From positions 1 to 10,577 of the forward strand of contig CAVKEB010000062.1 in assembly GCA_963655255.1 (NCBI GenBank): DNA of 10,577 nucleotides, in the 5' to 3' direction. The stretch's first letter is position 1; every line of letters begins with the position of its first letter. The notes under the pieces are model-generated. The model had not been told where the DNA came from. It searched no databases and saw only the letters and a program-made list of their open reading frames with translations. This document shows positions 5,367-10,577 of the stretch, one piece after another. The position numbers and the translations under genes are program-made. Origin of the DNA: CAG-791 sp963655255 (GTDB lineage: Bacteria; Bacillota; Clostridia; Lachnospirales; Lachnospiraceae).

Positions 5367-5741
5367 ATGAAATTTTACAGGTGCATGAGATGCGGCAACC
5401 AGATTGAAATGATTCATGACGCGGGACCGAACCCGATCTGCTGCGGAGCGGATATGCGTGAGATGATTCCGGGCTCCAGCGACGGCGCGGTGGAGAAACA
5501 TGTGCCGGTTGTGGCGGTGGACGGAAATACCGTGACGGTATGGGTCGGCGAGGATCCACACCCGATGATCGACGCGCATTACATCCAGTGGATTCTCATT
5601 GAGACGAAGATGGGCACGCAGAGAAAGAACTTAAAACCCGGCGATGAGCCAAAGGCGGCGTTCCTTCTGACCGAGGGAGATGAACTGGTGGCAGTTTACG
5701 CTTACTGCAACCTCCACGGGCTGTGGGAGAGTAAGGCGTGA
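5367..5741 (+). CDS. dfx: Desulfoferrodoxin (superoxide reductase), 124 aa
   Basis: This enzyme reduces superoxide to hydrogen peroxide without releasing oxygen. The N-terminal desulforedoxin domain binds one iron through C6, C9 and the adjacent pair C25-C26. The C-terminal catalytic domain keeps the E43-K44-H45 site (active-site glutamate and lysine plus the first histidine), H65 and H71 in GEDPHPMIDAHYIQW, and C114 and H117 in AYCNLHGLW, giving the Fe(His)4(Cys) centre. Both iron centres are complete, so this is the two-iron class. The start at 5367 has GGAGAGGG just upstream. It is the second gene of an operon with rubrerythrin, a common clostridial pairing. No clear terminator follows; the imperfect hairpin at 5780-5841 is the only strong structure nearby. 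Confidence 0.97.
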   Translation: MKFYRCMRCGNQIEMIHDAGPNPICCGADMREMIPGSSDGAVEKHVPVVAVDGNTVTVWVGEDPHPMIDAHYIQWILIETKMGTQRKNLKPGDEPKAAFLLTEGDELVAVYAYCNLHGLWESKA

Positions 5742-5779
5742 GGGGGGCGGAGAAGCAGGGAAGCTATTCTGACGTAATG

Positions 5780-5841
5780 ATTCGACACATCTCGAATTTC
5801 TTTACAGAAATCCACAATGTCGTCGGTCAGATGTGCTGAAT
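5780..5841. repeat. Bulged hairpin after desulfoferrodoxin gene
   Basis: ATTCGACACATCT (5780-5792) pairs with AGATGTGCTGAAT (5829-5841) at 12 of 13 positions, one of them G-U. Inside sits a second hairpin, ATTTCT-ttac-AGAAAT (5796-5811). No T-run follows on either strand. It could stabilise or end the rbr-dfx transcript, or be a small structured element. Confidence 0.5.
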
Positions 5842-5874
5842 GAAGAAAACAATAAATTCGCTTCAACGTCAAAA

Positions 5875-5905
5875 AAGACACTTTTGCAGCCCCATCGGAT
5901 GTCTT
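5875..5905 (-). terminator. Weak second terminator for the pyrBI transcript
   Basis: On the minus strand AAGACA and TGTCTT form a 6-bp stem with a wide loop, followed by further T residues (5871-5876 read as T on this strand). It lies beyond the strong terminator at 5946-5974 and could back it up. The stem is short, so confidence is low. Confidence 0.3.
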
Positions 5906-5945
5906 CGGGAGCAGACAGATTCGAAAAATAAAGAAGAAAAATGAA

Positions 5946-5974
5946 GAGGGAGACGGTGATCAGCCGTCTCCCTC
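5946..5974 (-). terminator. Rho-independent terminator of the pyrBI operon
   Basis: GAGGGAGACGG and CCGTCTCCCTC form a perfect 11-bp stem around a 7-nt loop. On the minus strand it is followed by TTCATTTTTCTTC, a T-rich tract, whereas the plus-strand side has no T-run. It therefore ends transcripts coming from pyrI, about 135 bp after the pyrI stop. Confidence 0.82.
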
Positions 5975-5986
5975 TCCTTCTGGAGA

Positions 5987-6105
5987 GAATCCTGCTTATC
6001 AAGTCAGTCCTTTTCTTTCTAGCAGAATCAAAGAATCCGTCGTATCAGGTCAGTCCCCTTCTCTCCGGAATCAGGGAATCCCTCGTATCAGGTCAGCCCT
6101 CTTTC
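5987..6105. repeat. Three imperfect tandem direct repeats, ~44 bp
   Basis: The word GAATCC recurs at 5987, 6033 and 6076, each time followed at the same distance by TATCA(A/G)GTCAG and then a pyrimidine-rich CCYYTTCT stretch. The period is 46 then 43 bp. The repeats lie in the untranslated 3' end of the pyrBI transcript, between the pyrI stop and the terminator, and the last runs almost to the pyrI stop codon. No coding frame explains them. Confidence 0.72.
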
Positions 6106-6110
6106 AAGCC

Positions 6111-6575
6111 TCAGAGATATTTCTCGCTGTCGGACTCTTCGTATTTCTCATCGCAATACTTGCAGCGGTAGGTCGCGGTGGCTTCGTCCGCAAGATAGAA
6201 GATGTGCGGAAGGTCGCGCTCAATCGAGGTGATGCAGCGGGGGTTGGAGCAGTGGATGACATCACGGATTTCCTTCGGGAGCTTGAGGCTTCGCTTCTCG
6301 ATGATCTGACCGTCCTTGATGACGTTGACGGTGATGTTGCGGTCAATGAAGGCCAGAACGTCGAGATCCAGCGAATTGATGTCGCATTCCACCTTCAGAA
6401 TGTCCTTTTTGCCCATCTCGCCGCTGCGCGCGTTCTTGATGATTGCGACCGGGCAGTCCATCTTGTCCAGTCCGAGATAATGATAGATTTTCATTGCCCT
6501 GCCGGCGCGGATGTGGTCCAGAACGAAACCCTCTTCAATTTTGCCGACGCTCAGTACATGTGCTACGTTTGCCAT
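6111..6575 (-). CDS. pyrI: Aspartate carbamoyltransferase regulatory subunit, 154 aa
   Basis: PyrI carries no catalysis. It binds nucleotide effectors and assembles with PyrB trimers into the allosteric ATCase dodecamer. The N-terminal allosteric domain shows VGKIEEGFVLDHIRAGRAMK and the C-terminal zinc domain has C109, C114, C138 and C141 (CSNPRC and YRCKYC), the same positions as in the E. coli protein. Length is full for the family. The ATG at 6573-6575 is preceded on the minus strand by AAAGGA. The gene lies 103 bp downstream of pyrB in the same direction, a longer gap than usual within this pair; that gap holds a small GC-rich hairpin right before the ribosome binding site. Transcription ends at the hairpin 5946-5974. 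Confidence 0.97.
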   Translation of the reverse strand: MANVAHVLSVGKIEEGFVLDHIRAGRAMKIYHYLGLDKMDCPVAIIKNARSGEMGKKDILKVECDINSLDLDVLAFIDRNITVNVIKDGQIIEKRSLKLPKEIRDVIHCSNPRCITSIERDLPHIFYLADEATATYRCKYCDEKYEESDSEKYL

Positions 6576-6588
6576 AAAATCCTTTCAT

Positions 6589-6605
6589 GCCGCCCATCCG
6601 GCGGC
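6589..6605 (-). repeat. GC-rich hairpin in the pyrB-pyrI gap
   Basis: GCCGCC and GGCGGC form a perfect 6-bp stem with a 5-nt loop, ending about five bases before the AAAGGA ribosome binding site of pyrI on the minus strand. There is no T-run, so it is not a terminator. It may protect the downstream message or adjust pyrI translation. Confidence 0.5.
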
Positions 6606-6678
6606 TCATTTCGTTGAAAATATGCGATTCCGACTAAGTTTTTGGAACGACCGTACATTCCCGTGCCCCTCTGACCCG

Positions 6679-7596
6679 TTACACGCGGATGTCCAGGAGC
6701 GTGAGAATCGCGGCCATGCGGACATAGACGCCGAACTGCACCTGCTTGAAATAAGCGGCGCGGGGATCATCATCCACATCGGCGGCAATTTCGCCGACTC
6801 TCGGGAGCGGGTGCAGAACATAGCAGTTCGGCTTGGCCAGAGAGAGCTTTTCGCGGTCCAGAATATAGAAATTCTTCAGGCGGACATAATCCTCCTCGTT
6901 GAAGAAACGCTCTTTCTGGATTCTGGTCATGTACAGAATGTCGAGCCGGTCGATGGCATCCTCGATCTTGATGCACTCCTCATAGGAGATGCCCTTTGCG
7001 TCCAGCATCTCGGTGATGTAGTCCGGCACGCGGAGCTCCTTCGGTGAGATGAAAATAAAATGTACATTCGGATAGCGGACCAGAGCGTTGATCAGGGAGT
7101 GAACGGTGCGGCCGAATTTCAGATCGCCGCACAGACCGATGGTGAAATTGTCGAGGCGTCCCTGAAGGTTGCGGATGGTGAGAAGGTCCGTCAGCGTCTG
7201 GGTGGGGTGCTGATGGCCGCCGTCACCGGCATTGATGACCGGGATGGACGCGTAGTGAGCGGCAACGGCTGCGGCGCCCTCCTTCGGATGACGGATGACC
7301 ATGATATCGGCAAAACAGGAGATGACGCGCGCCGTATCGGCAACGGTCTCGCCCTTGGTTGCGGAAGAGCAGTCAGCACTCGCAAAACCCATCGTGCGTC
7401 CGCCCAGGTTCAACATGGCGGTCTCATGGGAGAGACGGGTTCTCGTGGACGGCTCGTAGAAGCAGGTCGCCATTTTCCTGCCCTCGCAGGCATGCGCGTA
7501 TTTCTCGGGGTGCAGACGGATGTCGTCGGCGCGGTTGAAGAGCTGATCCAGCTCCTCCACGGAGAAATCAAGCGGTGTAAGCAAATCTCGTTTCAT
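6679..7596 (-). CDS. pyrB: Aspartate carbamoyltransferase catalytic subunit, 305 aa
   Basis: PyrB joins carbamoyl phosphate and aspartate to give carbamoyl-aspartate, the committed step of pyrimidine synthesis. The carbamoyl-phosphate loop STRTR is at 50-54 in EPSTRTRLSHE, and the 80s loop SSATKGE at 77-83 supplies the serine and lysine that reach into the neighbouring active site. HPTQTL is at 130-135, the aspartate-binding HPLPRV at 262-267, and DPRAAYF near 277. Length is normal for the family. The start at 7596 has an ideal AAAGGAGGT seven bases upstream and overlaps the stop of a mini-ORF (ATGA). A regulatory subunit gene follows, so this is the PyrI-binding type of catalytic chain. No PyrR-binding leader motif was recognised upstream. 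Confidence 0.98.
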   Translation of the reverse strand: MKRDLLTPLDFSVEELDQLFNRADDIRLHPEKYAHACEGRKMATCFYEPSTRTRLSHETAMLNLGGRTMGFASADCSSATKGETVADTARVISCFADIMVIRHPKEGAAAVAAHYASIPVINAGDGGHQHPTQTLTDLLTIRNLQGRLDNFTIGLCGDLKFGRTVHSLINALVRYPNVHFIFISPKELRVPDYITEMLDAKGISYEECIKIEDAIDRLDILYMTRIQKERFFNEEDYVRLKNFYILDREKLSLAKPNCYVLHPLPRVGEIAADVDDDPRAAYFKQVQFGVYVRMAAILTLLDIRV

Positions 7597-7649
7597 GTAC
7601 TACCTCCTTTGGTGTGCGGCCACGCGCTCATCGCGGCTGCCGCAATCAT
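7593..7649 (-). CDS. Possible second leader mini-ORF before pyrB, 18 aa
   Basis: ATG at 7649 opens MIAAAAMSAWPHTKGGST and ends in TGA that overlaps the pyrB ATG as ATGA. Its own ATG overlaps the stop of the upstream mini-ORF in the same way. The frame runs through the strong hairpin at 7615-7644 and the pyrB ribosome binding site, so a translating ribosome would melt the hairpin. Chance cannot be excluded for a frame this short. Confidence 0.3.
   Translation of the reverse strand: MIAAAAMSAWPHTKGGST
7615..7644 (-). promoter_or_regulatory. Hairpin directly before the pyrB ribosome binding site
   Basis: On the minus strand TGCGGC-agc-CGCG, loop ATGAG, CGCG-tg-GCCGCA forms a GC-rich hairpin with a 6-bp outer and a 4-bp inner stem. 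It ends four bases before AAAGGAGG. No T-run follows, so it is not a terminator. Its place suggests translational or message-stability control of pyrB. Confidence 0.5.
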
Positions 7650-7729
7650 GTGCTGCAGACTCTGTCTGCATAACAATCTTCCAAAAAGTACCGGCTGCGC
7701 AGAAAGGCTCCGGCAGGAAAGGAAGACAT
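7646..7729 (-). CDS. Possible pyrB leader peptide, 27 aa
   Basis: ATG at 7729 has GGAG a few bases upstream and opens MSSFPAGAFLRSRYFLEDCY followed by ADRVCST, ending in TGA that overlaps the next mini-ORF start (ATGA). It begins only 22 bases after the stop of the DUF5721-like gene. Its Phe/Tyr codons TTT, TAC, TTT and TTG form a T-rich tract near the middle, as in the E. coli pyrL leader where UTP-dependent pausing controls pyrBI. A perfect 7-bp hairpin (7654-7670) lies near its end. The evidence is spacing and overlap only; there is no family match. Confidence 0.35.
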   Translation of the reverse strand: MSSFPAGAFLRSRYFLEDCYADRVCST

Positions 7730-7750
7730 GTACTCTCCGCAAAAGGCTCT

Positions 7751-8269
7751 TTATTCTTCGGTAAAATCAATTCCCCTGCCTGCCAGAAAACGTTCCACGG
7801 TATGATCCCAGACGCGGTCGGGGCTCTTGTCCGCAACGAACGTATTCATGGAGACGCCGGTCACCAGATGGAGATCGCCGGAATCCAGACGAATATTGAT
7901 TTCCAGTGCAGAGACTGCCTCAAGGGTTCCCGGCTGAAGATCGGGAGCCTCCTTCAGCGTTGCGGCCACGAATTCGGGCTTTAAGCGGAGCGTGAAGCGA
8001 AACGAAGAAGGTGCGTGGCTGCCCTTGATGATTTCCCGGCAGATGCCCCGCGCCTCGCTCCACGGCTGCATAAGAAAAGGGCGCTGCATGGGATCGCTCG
8101 GATCCTCCGCTGCATCGCTCTCATAAAAGTCTTTATTCAAATGACCGTCAATGGTATATGTGACTGCCATGCGGATCACAGCTTCTTCAAGCAGGAAAGA
8201 ATCAAAGCACTCCGAAGAGAGAAGCTTCGACATGAAAGGTCCTACATTGTGGATGGTAAATGAGACCAT
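7751..8269 (-). CDS. DUF5721-like protein of unknown function, 172 aa
   Basis: The protein begins MVSFTIHNVGPFMSKLLSSE and continues with FLLEEAVIRMAVTYTIDGHL, LQPGTLEAVSALEINIRLDS and TGVSMNTFVADKSPDRVWDH. This order (short strand, 'FMxKLL', 'TYTIDGxxNKDFY', a late 'TGVSYxTF...DKSxDxxWD' block) is what I recall for DUF5721, a family typical of Lachnospiraceae with no known function. There is no signal peptide or membrane segment. I chose ATG 8269 because AAGGAAGG lies seven bases upstream on the minus strand; ATG 8305 would add 12 residues and cover that site. The pyrB leader begins right after its stop, so it may share a transcript with pyrBI. Family assignment is from memory of the pattern. 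Confidence 0.78.
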   Translation of the reverse strand: MVSFTIHNVGPFMSKLLSSECFDSFLLEEAVIRMAVTYTIDGHLNKDFYESDAAEDPSDPMQRPFLMQPWSEARGICREIIKGSHAPSSFRFTLRLKPEFVAATLKEAPDLQPGTLEAVSALEINIRLDSGDLHLVTGVSMNTFVADKSPDRVWDHTVERFLAGRGIDFTEE

Positions 8270-8374
8270 ACCGGTTCCTTCCTTAAATATATAACGATTC
8301 AGCACGTTCGGATTATCCTGCTGAACAGCTACAAATGAATCCTGACTGTGGCGCTGATCACAAAACCGTATGAC

Positions 8375-8402
8375 AGTTTACCACAAAAATACGGATGCGC
8401 AA
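8375..8402 (-). promoter_or_regulatory. Possible promoter of the DUF5721-pyrBI unit
   Basis: On the minus strand an extended -10 TGG-TAAACT is preceded, 16 bp away, by TTGCGC. It points toward the gene starting at 8269, giving a leader of about 100 nt. The -35 is a poor match. Confidence 0.35.
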
Positions 8403-8493
8403 GATGTGCAAAAAGGGTTTTCTGCAATTGCAGGGTACATCCCGGATCTCCCTGTGGAAATTCAAATGTCTTCGGCTAAAGGTGCGGAACAGA

Positions 8494-8832
8494 TTACAGG
8501 AAAACGATCTCCGAGGAGAAGAGAATCAGCATCAGCACCAGAATCACCTGGACCGCCAGAATCACCGGTATGCCGATGCGGAATTTCAGCTTCCTCGTCT
8601 TGTGGCGGAAAATCTGCATTCCGAGGAGGCTTCCGATGCTGCCGCCGATGATCGCCTGCAGGAACAGAACCGACTCGGGCGTCCGCCAGTCCCCGTGCCG
8701 CGCCTTCTTCTTATCCCGTCCCATTGTGGTGAAAGCAATCAGATTGATGGCAATGAAATAAATCAGAAGCAATACCCCGGCATTGATGTGAAATGCGGTG
8801 GCTTTGGAGAGAAAAAAATCAAGAGGCGACAT
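8494..8832 (-). CDS. DUF1294 family membrane protein, 112 aa
   Basis: A small inner-membrane protein with segments near 18-36 (AGVLLLIYFIAINLIAF), 55-72 (VLFLQAIIGGSIGSLLGM) and 86-107 (IGIPVILAVQVILVLMLILF). Between them lie the conserved blocks MGRDKKKARHGDWRTPES and GMQIFRHKTRKLKFRIGIPV. The order 'DKxxAxxxxxRxPE', 'GGxxGxxxGMxxFRHKTxKxxF' and 'GIP' is diagnostic of DUF1294, whose function is unknown. The start at 8832 has only a weak upstream GGGAG about 11 bases away. The gene is separated from the next minus-strand gene by 224 bp with a possible promoter, so it is probably its own unit. It diverges from the fruK promoter region. Confidence 0.9.
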   Translation of the reverse strand: MSPLDFFLSKATAFHINAGVLLLIYFIAINLIAFTTMGRDKKKARHGDWRTPESVLFLQAIIGGSIGSLLGMQIFRHKTRKLKFRIGIPVILAVQVILVLMLILFSSEIVFL

Positions 8833-8939
8833 ACAAATGCGTGCTCCCTTCGGCAGAAAATAGAATAAGACCAGTATATCGTATCCGGGGCGGAATGGAA
8901 ACGAAGCTTATGACCAGGGACGGAATTCAGACGAGACAG

Positions 8940-8970
8940 TTGACTTTCCGGTCGTGAGATCTGGTAGAAT
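8940..8970 (+). promoter_or_regulatory. Promoter of the fruK unit
   Basis: TTGACT (8940-8945) and an extended -10 TGG-TAGAAT (8962-8970) lie 19 bp apart. The TG of the extended -10 compensates for the long gap. Transcription from about 8977 would place a leader of roughly 240 nt ahead of the fruK start. Confidence 0.6.
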
Positions 8971-8986
8971 AGGCAATGCCGGGGAA

Positions 8987-9153
8987 AGTTTGAAAGTAAT
9001 GTTGATATGTCACTTTCAAACTGCAGTATCGGTGCTGCCACATTGGGCAAAAACGCCGCACTCGAAGATGTCTGATGACATCTTCTCCTGCTTAGAGTGC
9101 CGCTAGGCGGCACTCTGTATACAGAGAGAATTCGCCTTCGCGAAATTCTCTCT
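8987..9153 (+). promoter_or_regulatory. Palindrome-rich leader upstream of fruK
   Basis: Four hairpins follow one another: AGTTTGAAAGT / ACTTTCAAACT (8987-8997, 9012-9022, 14-nt loop); GAAGATGTC-TGAT-GACATCTTC (9064-9085); AGAGTGCCG-ctagg-CGGCACTCT (9094-9116); and AGAGAGAATTCGC-cttc-GCGAAATTCTCTCT (9123-9153, one bulged T). The third and fourth are bridged by a perfect 14-bp palindrome CTCTGTATACAGAG (9113-9126), so the two can refold into an alternative structure. None has a T-run. I do not recognise a known riboswitch. It may be a regulatory leader or a copy of a mobile palindromic repeat. Confidence 0.75.
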
Positions 9154-9218
9154 GGTATCGCGGATTTTGCCTCAGCGGGGTATCAAAATGATATAGACAC
9201 CGCAAGGAGAAAATTCAT

Positions 9219-10244
9219 ATGATCTATACCGTCACCCTCAATCCATCTCTGGATGATTTCGTATCCGTACCGGAATTCCGGATCGGGAAGACAAACCGCA
9301 CGGAAAAAGAGAGCCTCATTGCCGGAGGAAAAGGCATCAATGTGTCCCTCGTCCTGACCGCGCTCGGCATTCCGAACACGGCACTGGGCTTCACGGCAGG
9401 TTTTACGGGAGAGGAGATTGAACGGCAGCTGAGGGAGAAGAACATCTGCTGTGATTTTATCCGTCTTTCGGAAGGCTCCTCGCGCATCAATGTGAAGCTG
9501 ATGAATTATGAAGGAACGGAAATCAACGGAAGAGGACCGGCAATCGGGGAAAATGATCTTGCCAGACTGAAAGAGAAGCTTTCCTGCCTGAAGGAAGGAG
9601 ATGTCCTCGTTCTCTCCGGCAGTATTCCGGCGGGGATGCCGAAGACTCTGTATGCCGATCTGATGAAACCGTTATCCGGCCGCGGCGTGAAGATTGTCGT
9701 GGATGCTGCGGGTGAAGCGCTTCGCAGTGTCCTGCCGCTCCATCCCTTCCTTATTAAACCCAATCTGGATGAACTGTCGGAACTGATTCAGCTGGGAGCC
9801 GGGAAACTGCGGGAGGAACTCGCTCTGCAGCGGGAAAACTGCGGAGAGCAGAGCTTCGAGCCATCTCCGCTCCGGCATCACAAATTGGAGAATCCGTCCG
9901 GGCCGCAGCCTGTGGATGTCCTGCAGCTTCTTGCAGCAAGAATTCAGAAGCTGGGTGCCGAAAACGTGCTGATTTCCATGGCAGGAGACGGTGCCGCACT
10001 TCTGGATGCAGATGGAAAGTTTCATTTTCACAAGGTACCGAAGGGGGAGCTTGTGAACAGTGTCGGGGCAGGAGACTCCATGGTGGCAGGTTTCCTTACA
10101 GGTCTCCTGCGGCATCACAGCTATGAAGAGGCCTTTCTCATGGGACTTGCCGCAGGCAGCGCCAGCGCCTATCAGGAAGGGCTTGCCGGGCAGCAGGAGA
10201 CTGCATCTTTGTATGAACAGATGAAAAAGGAGGACAGCCGGTGA
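9219..10244 (+). CDS. fruK: 1-phosphofructokinase, PfkB family, 341 aa
   Basis: FruK phosphorylates fructose-1-phosphate, made by the fructose PTS, to fructose-1,6-bisphosphate. The start MIYTVTLNPSLDDFVSVPEF followed by GKTNR is typical of FruK. The PfkB signatures are present: GGKG at 36-39 (LIAGGKGINVS), SGSIPAGMP at 133-141, KPNLDEL near 180 and the C-terminal NSVGAGDSMVAGF with the GAGD anion hole and catalytic Asp at 286. Family members run about 305 residues. This one is longer because of about 35 extra residues near 195-235, including a hydrophilic piece (ENCGEQSFEPSPLRHHKLEN), between KPNLDELSEL and LGAENVLISMAGDG. ATG 9219 has AAGGAG nine bases upstream. No fruR or fruA is visible beside it; a terminator follows at once, so it appears monocistronic here. 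A tagatose-6-phosphate kinase is the main alternative. Confidence 0.92.
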   Translation: MIYTVTLNPSLDDFVSVPEFRIGKTNRTEKESLIAGGKGINVSLVLTALGIPNTALGFTAGFTGEEIERQLREKNICCDFIRLSEGSSRINVKLMNYEGTEINGRGPAIGENDLARLKEKLSCLKEGDVLVLSGSIPAGMPKTLYADLMKPLSGRGVKIVVDAAGEALRSVLPLHPFLIKPNLDELSELIQLGAGKLREELALQRENCGEQSFEPSPLRHHKLENPSGPQPVDVLQLLAARIQKLGAENVLISMAGDGAALLDADGKFHFHKVPKGELVNSVGAGDSMVAGFLTGLLRHHSYEEAFLMGLAAGSASAYQEGLAGQQETASLYEQMKKEDSR

Positions 10245-10260
10245 GAGACGGCTGTCTTTT
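10233..10260 (+). terminator. Rho-independent terminator overlapping the fruK stop
   Basis: GACAGCCG (10233-10240) and CGGCTGTC (10249-10256) form a perfect 8-bp stem with an 8-nt loop, followed by TTTT. The fruK TGA (10242-10244) lies inside the loop, so the last codons form the left arm. Confidence 0.85.
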
Positions 10261-10300
10261 CGTGATTATTCAAAAGCATGGATTGCTCCAAAGGCGCTTC

Positions 10301-10577
10301 TTATTTTATTCCGTACTTGATGTACATCTTCTCCCGATAGACGGAGTCCGTAGAAACTTTTGTTAATTCATACGGGGTCGGAGGCTCTTCGGAATGTACC
10401 ATGGCTGTAATCAGAGAACCAAGCTTTTCTTCGCCCTTATTCTCACCGATTGCAATTCCTTTTTCTTCAGCGTCTTTCGCAATGGCCTGCATGACGGCCT
10501 GTTCATCATATTCCGTTAACAGCATGTCGATCACTTCACCTTTCTGCGAATAAAGATACTTCTTGACTCTCCCGTCC
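10301..10577 (-). CDS. C-terminal part of an Rpn/PD-(D/E)XK-nuclease-like protein
   Basis: The frame is open from the right edge of the window to TAA at 10301-10303, so only the last ~91 residues are seen. They read in part DGRVKKYLYSQKGEVIDMLL, TEYDEQAVMQAIAKDAEEKG and a final YREKMYIKYGIK. A 'VxxMLLTEYDEexvM' segment followed by a charged helix with 'AEEKGIAIGENKGEEK', and an end 'YREKMYxKYGI', are features of the abundant Rpn / PD-(D/E)XK 'transposase' proteins of clostridia, nucleases linked to recombination. The catalytic core would lie outside the window. A GTG at 10534 could be mistaken for the start but the frame clearly continues upstream. It converges with fruK. Confidence 0.6.
   Translation of the reverse strand, partial: DGRVKKYLYSQKGEVIDMLLTEYDEQAVMQAIAKDAEEKGIAIGENKGEEKLGSLITAMVHSEEPPTPYELTKVSTDSVYREKMYIKYGIK

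Noticed and set aside
4686..5579. 297-codon minus-strand frame opposite rubrerythrin and desulfoferrodoxin
   Set aside because: It is antisense to two fully conserved genes, low in recognisable sequence, and has no ribosome binding site or family resemblance.
5742..5860. Minus-strand stop-free stretch reading LTDDIVDFCKEIRDVSNHYV
   Set aside because: It lacks a start codon and ribosome binding site and runs into the desulfoferrodoxin antisense. It could be a gene remnant but the evidence is too thin.
6204..7764. Plus-strand frames opposite pyrI and pyrB
   Set aside because: They are shadows of complete, motif-bearing minus-strand genes.
8422..8433. Perfect palindrome CTGCAATTGCAG after the DUF1294 gene
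   Set aside because: It is too short to form a useful hairpin loop and has no adjacent T-run on the minus strand, so I did not call it a terminator.
8370..8868. Plus-strand frames of 93 and 157 codons opposite the DUF1294 gene
   Set aside because: They are Gln/Arg-rich shadows of a minus-strand gene with diagnostic DUF1294 motifs.

Overview
The window looks like chromosomal DNA of a strictly anaerobic Firmicute, most likely a Lachnospiraceae-type Clostridium relative. The reasons are consistent AGGAGG-type ribosome binding sites, a rubrerythrin/desulfoferrodoxin pair, a pyrB-pyrI (catalytic plus regulatory ATCase) pair, and a protein resembling DUF5721, a family I associate with Lachnospiraceae. 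This assignment is inference from gene content.

Layout. (1) 77-579: a CRISPR array of eight 33-nt repeats and seven 33-36-nt spacers whose repeat has type I-C features. No cas gene is in the window. (2) 580-1514: an AT-rich accessory stretch with three small co-directional genes: a 45-aa protein, a ribbon-helix-helix protein and an unrecognised ~106-aa protein. (3) 1598-1687: two 29-nt repeats around one 32-nt spacer, which looks like a relic type I-E array. (4) 1757-4339: a metal-efflux module of promoter, 22-bp inverted-repeat operator, P1B-type ATPase of the Zn/Cd/Pb class, and an ArsR/SmtB repressor with an alpha5-type metal site, closed by a terminator. (5) 4390-4582: a gene-free stretch with a 14-bp hairpin and two back-to-back terminators. 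(6) 4666-5741: rubrerythrin and desulfoferrodoxin in an oxygen-defence operon. (7) Minus strand, 8832 down to 5946: a DUF1294 membrane protein, the DUF5721-like protein, then pyrB and pyrI with a leader holding two overlapping mini-ORFs, and a strong terminator. (8) 8940-10260: 1-phosphofructokinase behind a promoter and a ~250-nt leader packed with perfect hairpins, followed by a terminator that overlaps its stop codon. (9) 10301-end, minus strand: the C-terminal end of an Rpn/PD-(D/E)XK-type nuclease gene that runs off the window.

Working together. The ATPase would export zinc-like metals and the ArsR protein would release its operator when metal binds. Rubrerythrin and superoxide reductase dispose of peroxide and superoxide without making oxygen. 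PyrB and PyrI carry out the committed step of pyrimidine synthesis. FruK feeds fructose-1-phosphate into glycolysis. The least explained parts are the relic I-E array beside a I-C array, the palindrome-rich fruK leader, the chained mini-ORFs before pyrB, and the terminator-bounded intergenic stretch at 4390-4582.
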